From: Tieghemiomyces parasiticus
Taxonomy: Eukaryota > Kickxellomycota > Dimargaritomycetes > Dimargaritales > Dimargaritaceae
Length of the DNA stretch: 64,000 bases
Assembly (NCBI GenBank): GCA_027575765.1
Contig: JANBPT010000118.1
Span: 1 to 64,000, forward strand
Direction of reading: 5' to 3'
Positions 33,676 through 44,375 of the stretch are shown in pieces (within the stretch, counting starts at the first letter, position 1; each line of letters opens with the position of its first letter). Under the pieces are notes generated by a model. The model was not told where the DNA came from. It made no database searches and was given only the letters and a program-made list of their open reading frames with translations. A program made the position numbers and the translations under genes.

Positions 33676-33887
33676 TCAGTCTAGTTGTACGCCCCGCTTG
33701 CGGGCACGTTCCTGAACGGCGGTGGAGCCACTGGCCTGTTCGCTGGCACCCGCCAACAGCGTCCCTCCGTAGGGCTTGGAACGACGCTCCGTCACCGTCG
33801 CTCGGGGCGATGGTGCAGCCGGCCCGCTAGCCAGGTGGGCATGAGTAGTGCCAACGCGGATGGTGCAGGCCAGCGGATGGCTTCATT
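33676..33887 (-). CDS. Possible terminal exon of an unknown gene
   Basis: On the minus strand a frame opens after an AG at about 33888 and runs to TGA at 33676-33678. It reads HPLACTIRVGTTHAHLASG, later RRSKPYGGTLLAGASEQ, ending ERARKRGVQLD. Composition looks protein-like, but the upstream exons and start codon are not resolved; an overlapping 90-codon frame exists at 33792-34064. It would be divergent from UBE2W. Family unknown. Confidence 0.3.
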
Positions 33888-34174
33888 ACTTGCCAACCGA
33901 GGCACGTTGATATCTCCAACTAGGCGACCTGGACCATGCGTGGGAGTCCGAACTCCGGTCTCCGCCCCCCCATTAACTTTACGCACTGCACCGGTCGTGG
34001 CGGTGGAGCCTGGCACCCGCCTATTTTTACCGAGACCTGTCACTTGCATGCTTGACACATTCACCTTCGCCCGTACCTATTTCCACAGCGGCCTCCTTTC
34101 CTCCTCCCCCCACCGCGGTTTCAGCAAGCTTCCGACCTCCCTGGCCAGCGTTCTCCAATTACCCATTCACTGCC

Positions 34175-34618
34175 ATGTCCATTTCCAAGCGCCGTCTCAC
34201 CAAGGAGCTACGGGAGATTCAGGCCCGGCCCCCTGCAGGCATTCAACTACTTGACGGGGAGACACTGGACCGCTGGACCTTGTCTATCGATGGCACGCCT
34301 GACAGCCTGTACACCGGCGAGCGCTTCACGCTGCACTTTCGTTTTGGCGACAACTATCCCATTGCGGCGCCCGAGGTTACCTTCGCCTTACCCGCCCCCG
34401 TGCACCCGCACGTCTACAGCAACGGTCATATCTGTCTGAATATCCTCTACGACCAGTGGTCTCCGGCCCTAACCGTCGAGGCTGTGTGTCTATCGTTGCA
34501 GTCCATGCTGTCCAGCTGCACCGCCAAAGCCCCACCCGCGGACGACCAGGCCTACTGTGCCAAGCGTGTTCGCAGCCCCAAACAAATGATGTGGATGTAC
34601 CACGACGACTCCGTCTGA
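34175..34618 (+). CDS. UBE2W: Ubiquitin-conjugating enzyme E2 W
   Basis: A 147-residue single-exon protein (human 151). The start at MSISKRRLTKELREIQ matches the E2 first helix; the longer upstream frame is leader. The catalytic cysteine is C87 in YSNGHICLNILYDQWSP. The tetrad HPHV before it carries the W-type HPH instead of the usual E2 HPN, which together with the C-terminus MMWMYHDDSV identifies UBE2W. This enzyme attaches ubiquitin to free alpha-amino groups of disordered N-termini (family knowledge). It lies 1.8 kb from the RNF220-like ligase, with no evidence of joint control. Confidence 0.93.
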   Translation: MSISKRRLTKELREIQARPPAGIQLLDGETLDRWTLSIDGTPDSLYTGERFTLHFRFGDNYPIAAPEVTFALPAPVHPHVYSNGHICLNILYDQWSPALTVEAVCLSLQSMLSSCTAKAPPADDQAYCAKRVRSPKQMMWMYHDDSV

Positions 34619-35159
34619 AACACCCCTCTCCCCGCCCCCAACCCTCGCCTCTCTTTGTAAGATACATGTCCACAGCCGTAACTGTCCGGCCCAGTATTAA
34701 TCGTCCTTGCCCACACTCTCCTTCATCTGTACTCCGCCAGGCCGGCAAGCTATACTTGTCCATCCTCCAATCTTGCACGGCCCCGCTCCAAGGTTGCTAC
34801 CATCTTCCACCCTTCTCTCCCAATCCGGCCGCTCCGGACCCTCTCCCAAATACAAAACCCTACCCAGCCTACCCTGCCCTTAACTCATGAATCTCCTCGA
34901 TCGCTCCTGTATGAATGGTGTGCGGAGGATGTAAGGTCGGCCGGCGATAACGCGCCGCATTTGCAGCGCTGTGCATTACGAGCAAGAGAGGGTTAAACAG
35001 TAGTATATTTAGATGCAGCGTTAGGTATACCACGTAGCCAAGGTTATTTAGCCCGGGCTGTGCAGTGGTGAGTTGGCGTGCGAAACTAAGGCCGTGCACC
35101 AGCAGGCGTGCCTCCCCTCGGTCTACAAGAGAATAACTTCATAGGCCGGTTTGAACGAT
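34619..35159. other. Convergent intergenic region UBE2W / RPC40
   Basis: 3' flanks of two convergent genes. No supported exon. Confidence 0.5.
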
Positions 35160-36760
35160 CTATTCCTCTACCATACTGTTCTCCATGGCCTCAACCGCCT
35201 TCATAACCACTTTCACCTTGTGCATTAGGTGCTTGATAGATTGCGAGAAAAGGGTAGAGCTCGGAATGATGCCGCTAGATTCGATTTTGACTGAAGGTGG
35301 CGTGGCGAGGAAGAGGTGAAGACCAAGTTAGACATTGTACATGTGGCCAAGCTCAAAAGGCAGACAAGGTATCGTGCGAAAAATAATACCGCAAAACGGG
35401 CGATGACACGGCAATTATGACCGCCACCAAACCATCAACCTCCCTTGGCGGGCGAGCCGGGATTAAAAACTTACAGATAAAATGGTTGCGTACGCGTTTC
35501 AGTTCGACTAGGTCCTTAAACTCATCATGGCGAAGCACCTCCCGGCTGACCGTGTCCCGGCGCGGGTTGGCCACCTTGGCGACCCGCTTGCCTATAATGC
35601 AGGATATTTCGAGGGCGTAAGTGAATGAAAAACTGTTCGTTAGAGCTGCTCGGGTATGGGTAATCATTCTCGGCCACTCCATGCCGAAGTCGAAGCGGCA
35701 CGGAGACCGTTAGCTACGCCACCCGTCTGGCGTACGGACTTGGTACGCAAGCATTAACCTTACCGTCTTCCTCGACAATTCCAATCACACCCTCCGGGAA
35801 ACAGGCCTGTAGCCGCTCCGCTTGGTCCCCCGTGATGGGCCGCTTCAGCACAATGTGGGGCAGCAGCCGGTAGGAGGCGGTGGCCACGGGGCTCCACTTG
35901 GCGTGTTCCCGCCCCATTCCCATCTGGCAATGAACCTCGCAGTGAATCTCCTGGCCGGGGCGCAGCTTGGCCAGGAGGATATCCGAGTGGACCGGTCGAA
36001 TCGGGTCGTCGGCGAATTTCTCAGCCTGGTCACCCTTAGGCGACCACTTCAAGTCGCCCGAGTAGACGCTGTGATGCTGGTACAACTTGTCCGGATCCGT
36101 CTCGCCCGGACCCGGGTTCGGCTTGCGGGTGCAGCGCACCTGGAGGTCAAACACAATGGTGTTGACATCGGTGGGGGCCTGGTTGGCGGTCTTGAAGGTG
36201 AAGGCACTCGGGTCGGCGTAGATGGGCACTAGACCCAGACGCTGGGCAAGCACTTCGTCCTGAATCACGCCAGTATTGTTCATCATGAACACCGTCTCGA
36301 TAGCCATGGTGGGGATGTCGGCGATCAGGATGCGGCGGAAGGCGTTGGCGAGGGACGCATCCAGACCCACCAGGTCAAACTCCATCTCGTCGCGCGAGAC
36401 GCGCCATATCTTAACCTGGAGGTTCTCCCGGAAGGCCTCTAGGCCGAATTTACGAGTGTCGTTCGGAAACTGGTGTGGATATTCTTGCGAGGAGATCTGT
36501 TGGAGAGGAAGGTGGAAGTGCAGCACAAAAGAACCGACGCGGCAGAGGGGTGGTCAGTGGCGTGGGTTATATTAAGCACAAGCTGTTCGTTCGTGCTATC
36601 CGCGCTCGGTGTTGGGTCGATTGATACGTTAGGGTAGGCACCGCCGTGCCACCGAACGAGGCTCGGGTGGAAAACACCGTACACTCACTCATGCGATAAA
36701 GGGACTTACGTTGGTGACCTGCTCGGCCTCCAGGACGACGTGGTCGCGGTCGTAAGGCAT
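35160..36760 (-). CDS. RPC40: RNA polymerase I and III subunit AC40
   Basis: Shared subunit of RNA polymerases I and III, the alpha-like partner of AC19. Exons (minus): 36710-36760, 35764-36496, 35475-35591, 35160-35290; 343 residues, phases consistent. Exon 1 encodes MPYDRDHVVLEAEQVTN. Exon 2 holds the alpha-motif/dimerisation core: LANAFRRILIADIPTMAIET, then QDEVLAQRLGLVPIYADP, and HSDILLAKLRPGQEI. Exon 3 carries VANPRRDTVSREVLRH and the RVRNHFIF strand. Exon 4 gives KIESSGIIPS and the terminal helix ending SMVEE. Yeast Rpc40 is 335 residues. Its promoter is shared with RIO2, another ribosome-production gene. Confidence 0.93.
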
Positions 36761-37416
36761 GGTGCAAAGCAGTCTATAAGGGTGAAGGGGGAGTGGGTCG
36801 ATAAGTGTGGTACTGAAGCTACAAATGACCGATGGTGAGCGATAAGGGCAAAGAATCCAACCGTGTTTGAATTAACCGATGGTGCTAGTAGCAGGTGATG
36901 CGGGCAGGCTGAATGGATCGGTGGTAATTCACACCGGGCATCCTGGAAAAAAAAATAGGGCACGATTTGGAGACGCAGGCCTTGCTGGGTCTTCAGTGCG
37001 TCTATCAAGCCGTCTCATTCTTTTTTTTTTTTTTTTGAGGCCATTGTATTTATCCTAGGGATTGAAGGGCTCGAGCCTCTAGGCTGCACTCAAGGAAAAC
37101 CTGGGTGAGATCCGTGCCACTCCCGACCCTACAGCAGGCCTATTGGTAACCCAGGCCTTCACTACCAGCTCCAGAACATCCCAGCCTTTCCATAGCGCCG
37201 TTTCCATTGCTCAATTCCTACCACGTAAACCCTCGCAAGCCCAGCTTCTCGATCAGCCCGCCTCACATTTCCCAGGTCCAATCTCCCGTTTGCACCGTAC
37301 GTGCCTCGTCGTTCGCAATTACCTCCCGAGAACCAACCCTACCGGGACTTTTTCCAGCCACCACATCCTACTTCACTCTCCAGCGAAAGTTCAGTCGTCA
37401 CCACCACCTATTCGCT
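36761..37416. promoter_or_regulatory. Divergent promoter of RPC40 and RIO2 with a T16 tract
   Basis: 656 nt between two divergent start codons, both of genes for ribosome production. It contains a 16-T run at 37021-37036 and an A9 run near 36945. Long poly(dA:dT) tracts exclude nucleosomes in fungal promoters (general knowledge). I did not find an exact PAC (GATGAG) site. Confidence 0.45.
37021..37036. repeat. T16 homopolymer
   Basis: Sixteen consecutive T near the centre of the RPC40/RIO2 divergent promoter. Confidence 0.9.
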
Positions 37417-38784
37417 ATGAAGCTCGAGGTCAAGACCCTCCGCTATCTCACCAGCGATGACTTTCGGGTCCTGACGGCAGTAAGTTCACACCCCTCGACG
37501 AACGAGACCTGCCGCGTTGCGGGACGGTTGCCAACCGTGCGTTCGGTCCCATGCACCGCCAGCTAGTGTGCCACCCTGTACCCGCTGTGTACCGGCCGCT
37601 GAGCACTAACCAATGTCTCATTCTCCTACGCCTGGCCCTTACCTTCTCTGCAGGTCGAGATGGGCTCTAAGAACCACGAGATCGTCCCTGTCCATCTTAT
37701 CATCCAGACCGCCAATATCCGGCACGGCAACGTACAACGCTGCATCGCGGAACTGGCCCGGCGGAACCTGGTGGCCAAGGAGTGTACCAGCAAGTACGAT
37801 GGGTACCGCCTGACCTACGGCGGCTACGACTACCTGGCCCTACGGGCCCTGAGTAAACGCGGGACCGTAGTCTCAGTCGGCAACCAGATCGGCGTGGGGA
37901 AGGAATCCGATATCCACGTGGTTGCCGACGCCGACGGCCACGAACGAGTGCTCAAGATCCACCGCCTGGGTCGCACGTCGTTCCGCACCGTCAAAAACAA
38001 TCGCGACTATCTCCAGGGCCGTCACACCGCGTCTTGGATGTACCTGTCACGCCTCTCCGCCACCAAGGAGGTGGCCTTCATGCGGGTGCTCAAGGAACAC
38101 GGGTTCCCGGTGCCCATACCGTACGACCACAGCCGCCACTGCGTCGTTATGGAGTTCGTGGACGCCTTCCCACTACGCCAGATAACTGAGGTGGCCCAAC
38201 CGGGCAAGTTGTATGCCGAACTCATGGATCTGATCGTGCGCCTCGCCCAGTCCGGGCTGATCCACGGCGACTTTAACGAATTTAACATCCTCATCAAGGA
38301 GTCGGGCGTACCCACTCTGATCGACTTCCCGCAAATGGTATCCACGTCCCACGCCAACGCCGAGTTTTATTTCAACCGCGACGTAGAGTGCATTCGCACC
38401 TACTTTCGGCGCCGGTACCGCTACGAGTCGGCGCTGTACCCTAAATTCACGCGGGACGCCACTCGCGAGTTCAGCCTGGATGTAAAGGTATCGGCTAGTG
38501 GCTTTAACCGTAAACAGCTCAAGGAGCTGGACGAGTACTACGCCGAGCGCGGAGAAATCGCTGAAGGTGAGGGAAGTGAAGACGAGGATGAAGAAAGCTC
38601 CGACGATCAAGAGGAGGAGGATGGTACCGAGTCCGAAACCGGCAGTGAGGAGCAGACGACTAGTGACGGTGAGGAAGGTAAGACAAAGCCGCCAACAGCA
38701 ACCCCGACCACCATGAGTGTACCACTGGCTGACGAACTGGTTGCCGTCGATAAGGCGGTGGATGCGCTTACCATCTCTGATTAG
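37417..38784 (+). CDS. RIO2: RIO2 atypical protein kinase/ATPase
   Basis: Needed for late maturation of the 40S ribosomal subunit. Exons 37417-37479 and 37654-38784 (phase 0); 397 residues. Exon 1 gives MKLEVKTLRYLTSDDFRVLTA, the start of the RIO2 winged helix (continuing VEMGSKNHEIVP...LIIQTANIRHG). The kinase domain follows: P-loop GVGKESDIHVV, the KIHRLGRTSFR segment with the ATP lysine, hinge VMEFVDAFPLR, catalytic loop IHGDFNEFN and the metal motif IDFPQMVS. All catalytic residues are present. The C-terminal tail is highly acidic (EGSEDEDEESSDD...), as in other fungal RIO2 proteins. Confidence 0.95.
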
Positions 38785-39003
38785 CCTGCCGTTATTACTT
38801 CGACTAGCTGTATACTGTCCCTCGCCAATTGGCGCATGGGTGTTGGACTATTATTTCAATAAGGGTAAACAGTGATCAGTTTGGACACCAAAGTACTAGT
38901 CTACATAAATGATTTGACGGGACCTCAACGCTTCAGACCCCTGGGTCCTTTCACCATTTACCGTTACTACACGTGACTAGAACGGGATTTAGGTAAACTC
39001 CAT

Positions 39004-39580
39004 CCGTTCATACTATTATTTGCCAACGAGTTTGCGCCAAGCGATGATGGACAGCATGCCACCAGTGTGTAGTTTTTTTGCGGCACGTGTCCTGTGAATT
39101 TGCGTTTCAATGGAGGCAAATTGTGCGTTTAACGAGCAGAGCCGTTTGCGGATGCGTTTGCGTTGATGAACCTACGGCAAAGTGAAAAATGTTAGCAGGA
39201 TGGTAAAAGGTCGAGCCTATTGGTACGTTGTCTCACAGCAGGCAGCAGTTATTCCATCCATTTCTTAGATGAAGCTTCTCTGCCCAGCCATCAATGGCAT
39301 TGACCTAGGCTGGTATGGCAAGTAGCGTCTACCTTGGCCCTGTCGATGCAGCTCGAGGACCTGGGGTCAGCGACATTAACAGCAACAGGCGCAACGCAGG
39401 ATCCACTGGTTCTGGCGCAAAATGCGATGTCGCATACTGGTTGGCCACAGCCCCTGCAAACAACGCGTCACACAAGCCGCACAGTTGGCGAGTGGGTACC
39501 ACACAATTCCCATCTCAGCAGGCGCAACTATAAATCTGCTGCTAAGCAAACTCCTCTGCAAAATACAATGGTTTGAACGG
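39004..39580 (+). mobile_element. MITE-like repeat, copy B
   Basis: About 577 bp, the inverse partner of 22013-22570. Inverted ends are visible: the left end CCGTTCATACTATT then CGAGTTTGCGCC, the right end GCAAACTCCTCTGC then TTTGAACGG. Subterminal TTTGCG hexamers recur at 39.1-39.17 kb. The internal 450 bp differ from copy A at only a few positions, which suggests recent movement. No transposase is encoded. It sits between the RIO2 3' flank and the 3' end of the first seven-helix gene. No target-site duplication recognised. Confidence 0.65.
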
Positions 39581-39800
39581 TAGCCTCCAGGGAGATGTAT
39601 CAGTAGCGTGCTTCTCCACTTCCCCCCTCTCCGCTATTCCTGCTGGTACGTCCTATACTACTGACTCTTAATCTCTTCGCTACTTACCTATTCTCAACTA
39701 AATTAAACGTACTGTACCCTGCACTGCGCAACGAGGCTATAGCGCACCACAATGACCCGCGGCGAGAGGTTTTAATCGTGAACACGTTAGTCCTGCATGC

Positions 39801-40544
39801 TTATAGTCGCTCCTTCATGCGGGAATGGCGCAGTTGCCAGGTGATGATGCAGCTGGTAACCAGGACCGAGATAGCAATAAGAATGGCTGCCATGTCATTG
39901 AAACCCCGGTTGAAGGTAAAAATGAGCAAGCCGCGGAAGAAGGCGATGCTGATCCAAGCCACCATTCCGTCGATAAAGAGGATACGGTACAGACTAGACC
40001 GGAACTGTCGGTTGGCCTGGAAGATATAGACGAGAAATACAACAGTCACCAAAAGATTAAAGGCAAACTCGGTGGCAATGGACAGGATAAAACTAGGAAT
40101 ATGAATGTCCGTAATGCACAGAGTGGTGACAGGATTGTAGGCGATGTAGACCATGATGGTGGCGTAAATATTGGTGGCGATAGACAGAAGATGTAGAAAT
40201 ATCAGGGTGAGCAGGAGCAGCCGGGACATGGAACTGGCGTAGTAGGCCTTGATCATGAGGATAAAGCCCGAGAAAGTGACGGATACGGTGTAGCAGGCGA
40301 AGAAAAGGCCAGAGTAGACCTGGCACGAATAGTCTAGCGGATCCCGCAGGGGTAGAAAGAAGCTCAGGCTGAATAATAGCAGATTCATAGTAAACGATAG
40401 ATAGTGGATGGCCTTGCGACCGCGTTGCATACTCCGCTGTGCGATATAGGTATTTTGGCCCAGGACCAACAGGAGTATCGCCGTAGCCACACGGAAGAGT
40501 AGCAAATTCCGCAGGGACGCTGCAGGAACAACCATCAACTCCAT
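39801..40544 (-). CDS. Seven-transmembrane protein, tandem family member A
   Basis: A 247-residue intronless protein with seven predicted hydrophobic helices and a short N-terminus, no signal peptide. Family motifs shared with members B and C: FTMNL in helix 2, PLRDP after it, SCQVY at the top of helix 3, FSGFILMIKAYYAS through helix 3, an ECL2-like cysteine (TTLCITD), EFAFN in helix 5, SSLYRILFIDG before helix 6, and TSCIITWQLR at the end of helix 7. The Cys pair (helix 3 top, second outer loop) is the class-A GPCR disulfide arrangement. It is the most diverged of the three and lacks their C-terminal intron. Function unknown; a receptor role is inference. Confidence 0.75.
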   Translation of the reverse strand: MELMVVPAASLRNLLLFRVATAILLLVLGQNTYIAQRSMQRGRKAIHYLSFTMNLLLFSLSFFLPLRDPLDYSCQVYSGLFFACYTVSVTFSGFILMIKAYYASSMSRLLLLTLIFLHLLSIATNIYATIMVYIAYNPVTTLCITDIHIPSFILSIATEFAFNLLVTVVFLVYIFQANRQFRSSLYRILFIDGMVAWISIAFFRGLLIFTFNRGFNDMAAILIAISVLVTSCIITWQLRHSRMKERL

Positions 40545-42105
40545 GGTGCAAATTGGTGGTGAAAATGGGGTACCGTAGGGGAGGGGGTAAGGCAGTGCAG
40601 GTGAAAAAGCGAGGCGGGTAGAGTGCGCCCGTGCGAAGAGGCCGAGACTACGGAAGTAGACTAGACGGAGAGTTGGAAGTGTTGTTTAGTATATAACCGG
40701 CGGTTAAGGAGGGGGCAGAAGAAGCTATTTTCTAGACGCCTTACGGTCGTAGCCGTAGCTTACAGAAGACACTCGACGGTGTACAGGTGCAGCGAGGGCG
40801 TGATCGGTACAGCAAAGTCGATTGAGAAGTGAACGTGCGATTATCGGCAAGGAGCAGAGTTGTAAGAATATAGCGGCACTGGAAAGAGGAGGTCATCAAC
40901 GGTTGATGTGGGGTGCGGAGCGCTGGCGAGGGAGTGAAAAGGTGGTCATGATGTACTGGGATGAAAGCAGGGGAGGGAAGAAGGGGGGATTGCCTATATA
41001 CCACCAAGACCGAGGGTAGTGGATACATCCCAGAGAAAGTACGTACGATTCAAAGAGCTGACCAGCTCCTAGTACACCCTCCCATAATAGGCAAGGTTAG
41101 CGGAGGCCGAAATAACCCCGATGGTGGTGGCGAGCACTCCCGCTTTAAGCGCGGGCGTGCCCAAGGGATGTGCCAGTTCGGTAGTTTAGGCTGCAGATCG
41201 GTTCGCACACCAAGCGGCTTTTCCCTTGTCTTCATTACATATAGGTGTGACCAGCTATCAATGGTGGACACTGCGGCCAGAGTTGGATCGCCATCGGTGA
41301 CGATTGCCGCCCCAGTGTGTGGCTCTATCTTTCTCCCACCCATTGCTCAGAACCTAGTATAGTCGACCACACAGCTGGGACCAGATTGAGTCCACCCCTG
41401 GCCTCGGCTCTCAGACCTGAGTTTTTTCGGGGGCTATTTGTCCCTCGGCCAAGTACAGTGCATGACGGAGGTAGCCTATGTCCGACTTCCTCATCAGGTA
41501 GTATGCGTGATAATTAAACTGGCGGAACTTGACAACTTCATCCCGGACAAGTGATTATAATCGTGCTAGCCGAGATAATCGACCGGCCAGACGTCCGAGT
41601 GGCACGTTAGTAACCATAGCATGTCTGGCCAGTCGTGCCTCAGGTTCTTACTATAAAAGAAATACACCCCAAAAGTAGAGACACAGGCGGGGCCGGGGTC
41701 AATGTAGGTATAAATAAACCAAATCAAGACAGCCTACAATGACAGGAAGTATAAGCCAACTCCACAGACCATATAGACTTAGCGAGCACTCGAGGTGATT
41801 CCATTCATCCACTACTACCTAATTCTTCATTGCCTTACAAGTTAGTGAAGATGAGAAGTAAAGCTATAGTCTCCCTATTAAGGACCATCCCACGCGGAGC
41901 TTATCTAGCATTACAAAACGGGTAGCCTCGGTAGTGTCGGTGGGAGTTTATTCTATATATTTCTCTCAGTGGAGATCGTCACAAGTCACCAAACACAGGG
42001 AGGGGGGTGATAAGGTAAGTGCAAACCCGACGATTATGTAGAAATAATTCTCTCCATTTAACGGACGTGAAGCCTACATGCCCTGTGATACTATTAACCA
42101 CGCCG
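40545..42105. other. Intergenic region between seven-helix genes A and B
   Basis: Upstream region of member A, with a weak TATA-like TTATATA on the minus strand at 40690-40696, and 3' flank of member B. No further supported exon or fourth copy was found. Confidence 0.45.
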
Positions 42106-43199
42106 TTAAATGAAAGCAGCGCCGCCCTTGCTTTTCTTAGAGGCTCGTTTCACGGTGCAGCGGAGCTGCCAGACAATGAGTCGACTAGTAACGAGGACTG
42201 CTCAAAAGGGGATTAGGACGGTATACAAGGAACTAATACTTATTTAGTTGGTACAGCGCGGTTTTGATAGAAAGAACCGAAGAAGCTACCTCTATCCAAG
42301 TTGCCAATGGGGCTTTTCTATACACACTCCTAGGGGATTGAGGGTTTCCAGAGGCGTTTGAAGGGTGCCTCCGAGCAGAATAATGGTAGCAGCGGTACTC
42401 GATGGCCTATCTTCCCCGCAGATTGTGCTGTCTCACCCCTAGGCTATTCCACGTCTAGCCTTGTCCTAGCTTTTCGGGGGAGCACTGGACCCGTGGATCA
42501 AAAAAAAAACTTACCGTATGCCACAACGAGGTTGGCCAGAACATTGTCGTGGAAGTAAGAACCGACGGCGATGATAATCGGGAAGAGCGCCGTGATTATC
42601 CAGAATACGATACCGTCTTTGAACAGCACGACATAGAGCCCTGAGCTACGCTTGCGGTGGGCCCGAAAGACAATGGTCAATAAGAGGCCGGATACCAGGC
42701 TGTTAAAGGCCAGATCAGTGGCCATGGATGCTATAAAGCTGGACTCATCCATGGTGAAGTAACAGGTGCCCCAGCCCGAATATTCAGTCACGACGGGCAG
42801 CGCGGCCGCATAGATATGGGTGACGGTCGTGGCTATGAGGAGGATGCCCAAGACGGCCAACAGCGGCTTAGAGAACTTGCTAGCGTAGTATACCTTGAGA
42901 ATAAGAATGGCACCCGAGAAGACGATACATACGTTGTAAAGGGTAAAGAACATATTAACATACACCCGACACGACATGTTGGTTGCATCACGGAACAGGG
43001 GTATAACCGAGATCACAGCAAGCAGCAGGTTCATGGTAAAACAGACTAAATAGATTGTCTGGCGGTTAGTGCGCAGGTTCCGCGAAGCCATGTACAAATT
43101 ATGCATCAGGACGATGCAGAGGATAGACGACATGACGTAGAACAGCACTGTGACCTCGATCCCTTCTCTGGTTACTTGAATGAGGCGGCTGGAAACCAT
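42106..43199 (-). CDS. Seven-transmembrane protein, tandem family member B
   Basis: Exons 42515-43199 and 42106-42200, phase-1 join (G|CA = Ala) giving VVAYAVLVTSRLIVWQLR; 259 residues. Without the second exon the frame runs into a T-rich intron. The start MVSSRLIQVTREG aligns with member C. Motifs: LRTNRQTIY, FTMNL, PLFRDA, MSCRVY, FSGAILILKVYYAS, GTCYFT (second Cys of the presumed disulfide), DLAFN, LYVVLFKDGIVFWI. The tail is basic (KRASKKSKGG). About half the residues of the first three helices match member C. TA-rich DNA lies about 125 nt upstream. Function unknown. Confidence 0.8.
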
Positions 43200-43323
43200 G
43201 ATAAATAATGTCAGAGCTGGTCGAAAATCGGGTGACCGGGGACATGCGTCGCGTGGCGCGGTGTATAGGGGCGCCACTGGAGGTTACGGCCAGGCGTGTA
43301 AACTAATAGGGCAATCGTTACCA

Positions 43324-43345
43324 AATATATATATACATATATATA
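43324..43345. repeat. TA-rich microsatellite upstream of member B
   Basis: Alternating TA interrupted by one C, 125 nt upstream of the member B start. It may double as the TATA region. Confidence 0.75.
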
Positions 43346-44312
43346 GCATAGTGCAGCCTCACCAGGGAGGCGGTTTGGCACATAAGTGGGCGAGAAGCCT
43401 TAAGTCGGTAGCACTAACACAATGGCGGAAAAGGAAAAGAATCAGAAGCGCGTTGTGGGGGTGGTCAAGGTGGAATAGATATAAACAGTATATAGCAATA
43501 TAAAAATTGAAATGGTAAGGTCAGGCGAGAAGTGGGGTGTAACGATTGGTCATCGAGTGTAAATTACGCAAGCAATAAGCTATGTATTATACGAAAAGGA
43601 AGCGGTGCTAGACCAATCGAATGATGATTACTGGATATTTATTGCAGAGACAGGGGACATGGGTTCAGATATTTAAGAGGGGTAAAACCTGTACTAGCGG
43701 TCTGGTTTGTGGGGATGATGGACAGCGGGCCATCGGCCCAATAGGGCAAGATTGCTACCTTCGCACTGCCATTTCACACCGCTATGCTGCATGATTGTGG
43801 ATAACCCTTGTCAGCTCACTTCCACTACCTTTCCTGAGTACATATTTTCTTGCCAGGAGGGCATGTCACTTCCTTCACCACTAATGGTCAAGCGGCGCAG
43901 GTGACACACAAATAGGGCTAAACCCGACGACGAAGCCAAGTCGGAAATGGTATCTTCCTTACAACCAGACCGACACCGGCTCTCCACAAATGAGAGTCGC
44001 AGCACTTACATGATGTGGAATAGACATACCTCCCTTGTGACCATATAATACTGAGGGGTACGAGTTGGGCGCCAAAAACGGCACCCTGGCAAATTCTTCA
44101 CACGACACAGTCACTCTGTTGGCAATCCCGCCAAGATTTTATAAGGACAGAGTGGCCGAACCTTACAGTGCTAGTAAAGCCGTTCTATAGATGTGGTTCT
44201 ACAAGAATTAAGGATGGCACCGCGGTTGGACGATGCTGACTTGAACCGTTAGAGGGGGGTGGGTTGGATCGTTCTGCTATAAAACATCTTAACAAACTTT
44301 CCACAATTTACA

Positions 44313-44326
44313 ATATATATATATAT
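44313..44326. repeat. (AT)7 microsatellite
   Basis: Alternating AT just downstream of the member C stop codon. Confidence 0.8.
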
Positions 44327-44375
44327 GAGAAAGGGGACGAGGGGGTAACACGATCGTTTCCGACAAAAGCTTGAA

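Larger units (their letters stand above)
43200..44375. other. Intergenic region between seven-helix genes B and C
   Basis: Contains two TA-type microsatellites (about 43324-43345 and 44313-44326). No supported coding exon. Confidence 0.5.

Noticed and set aside
33685..34174. Plus-strand open frames leading into UBE2W
   Set aside because: E2 proteins begin at MSISKRR...; the upstream sequence is low-complexity leader.
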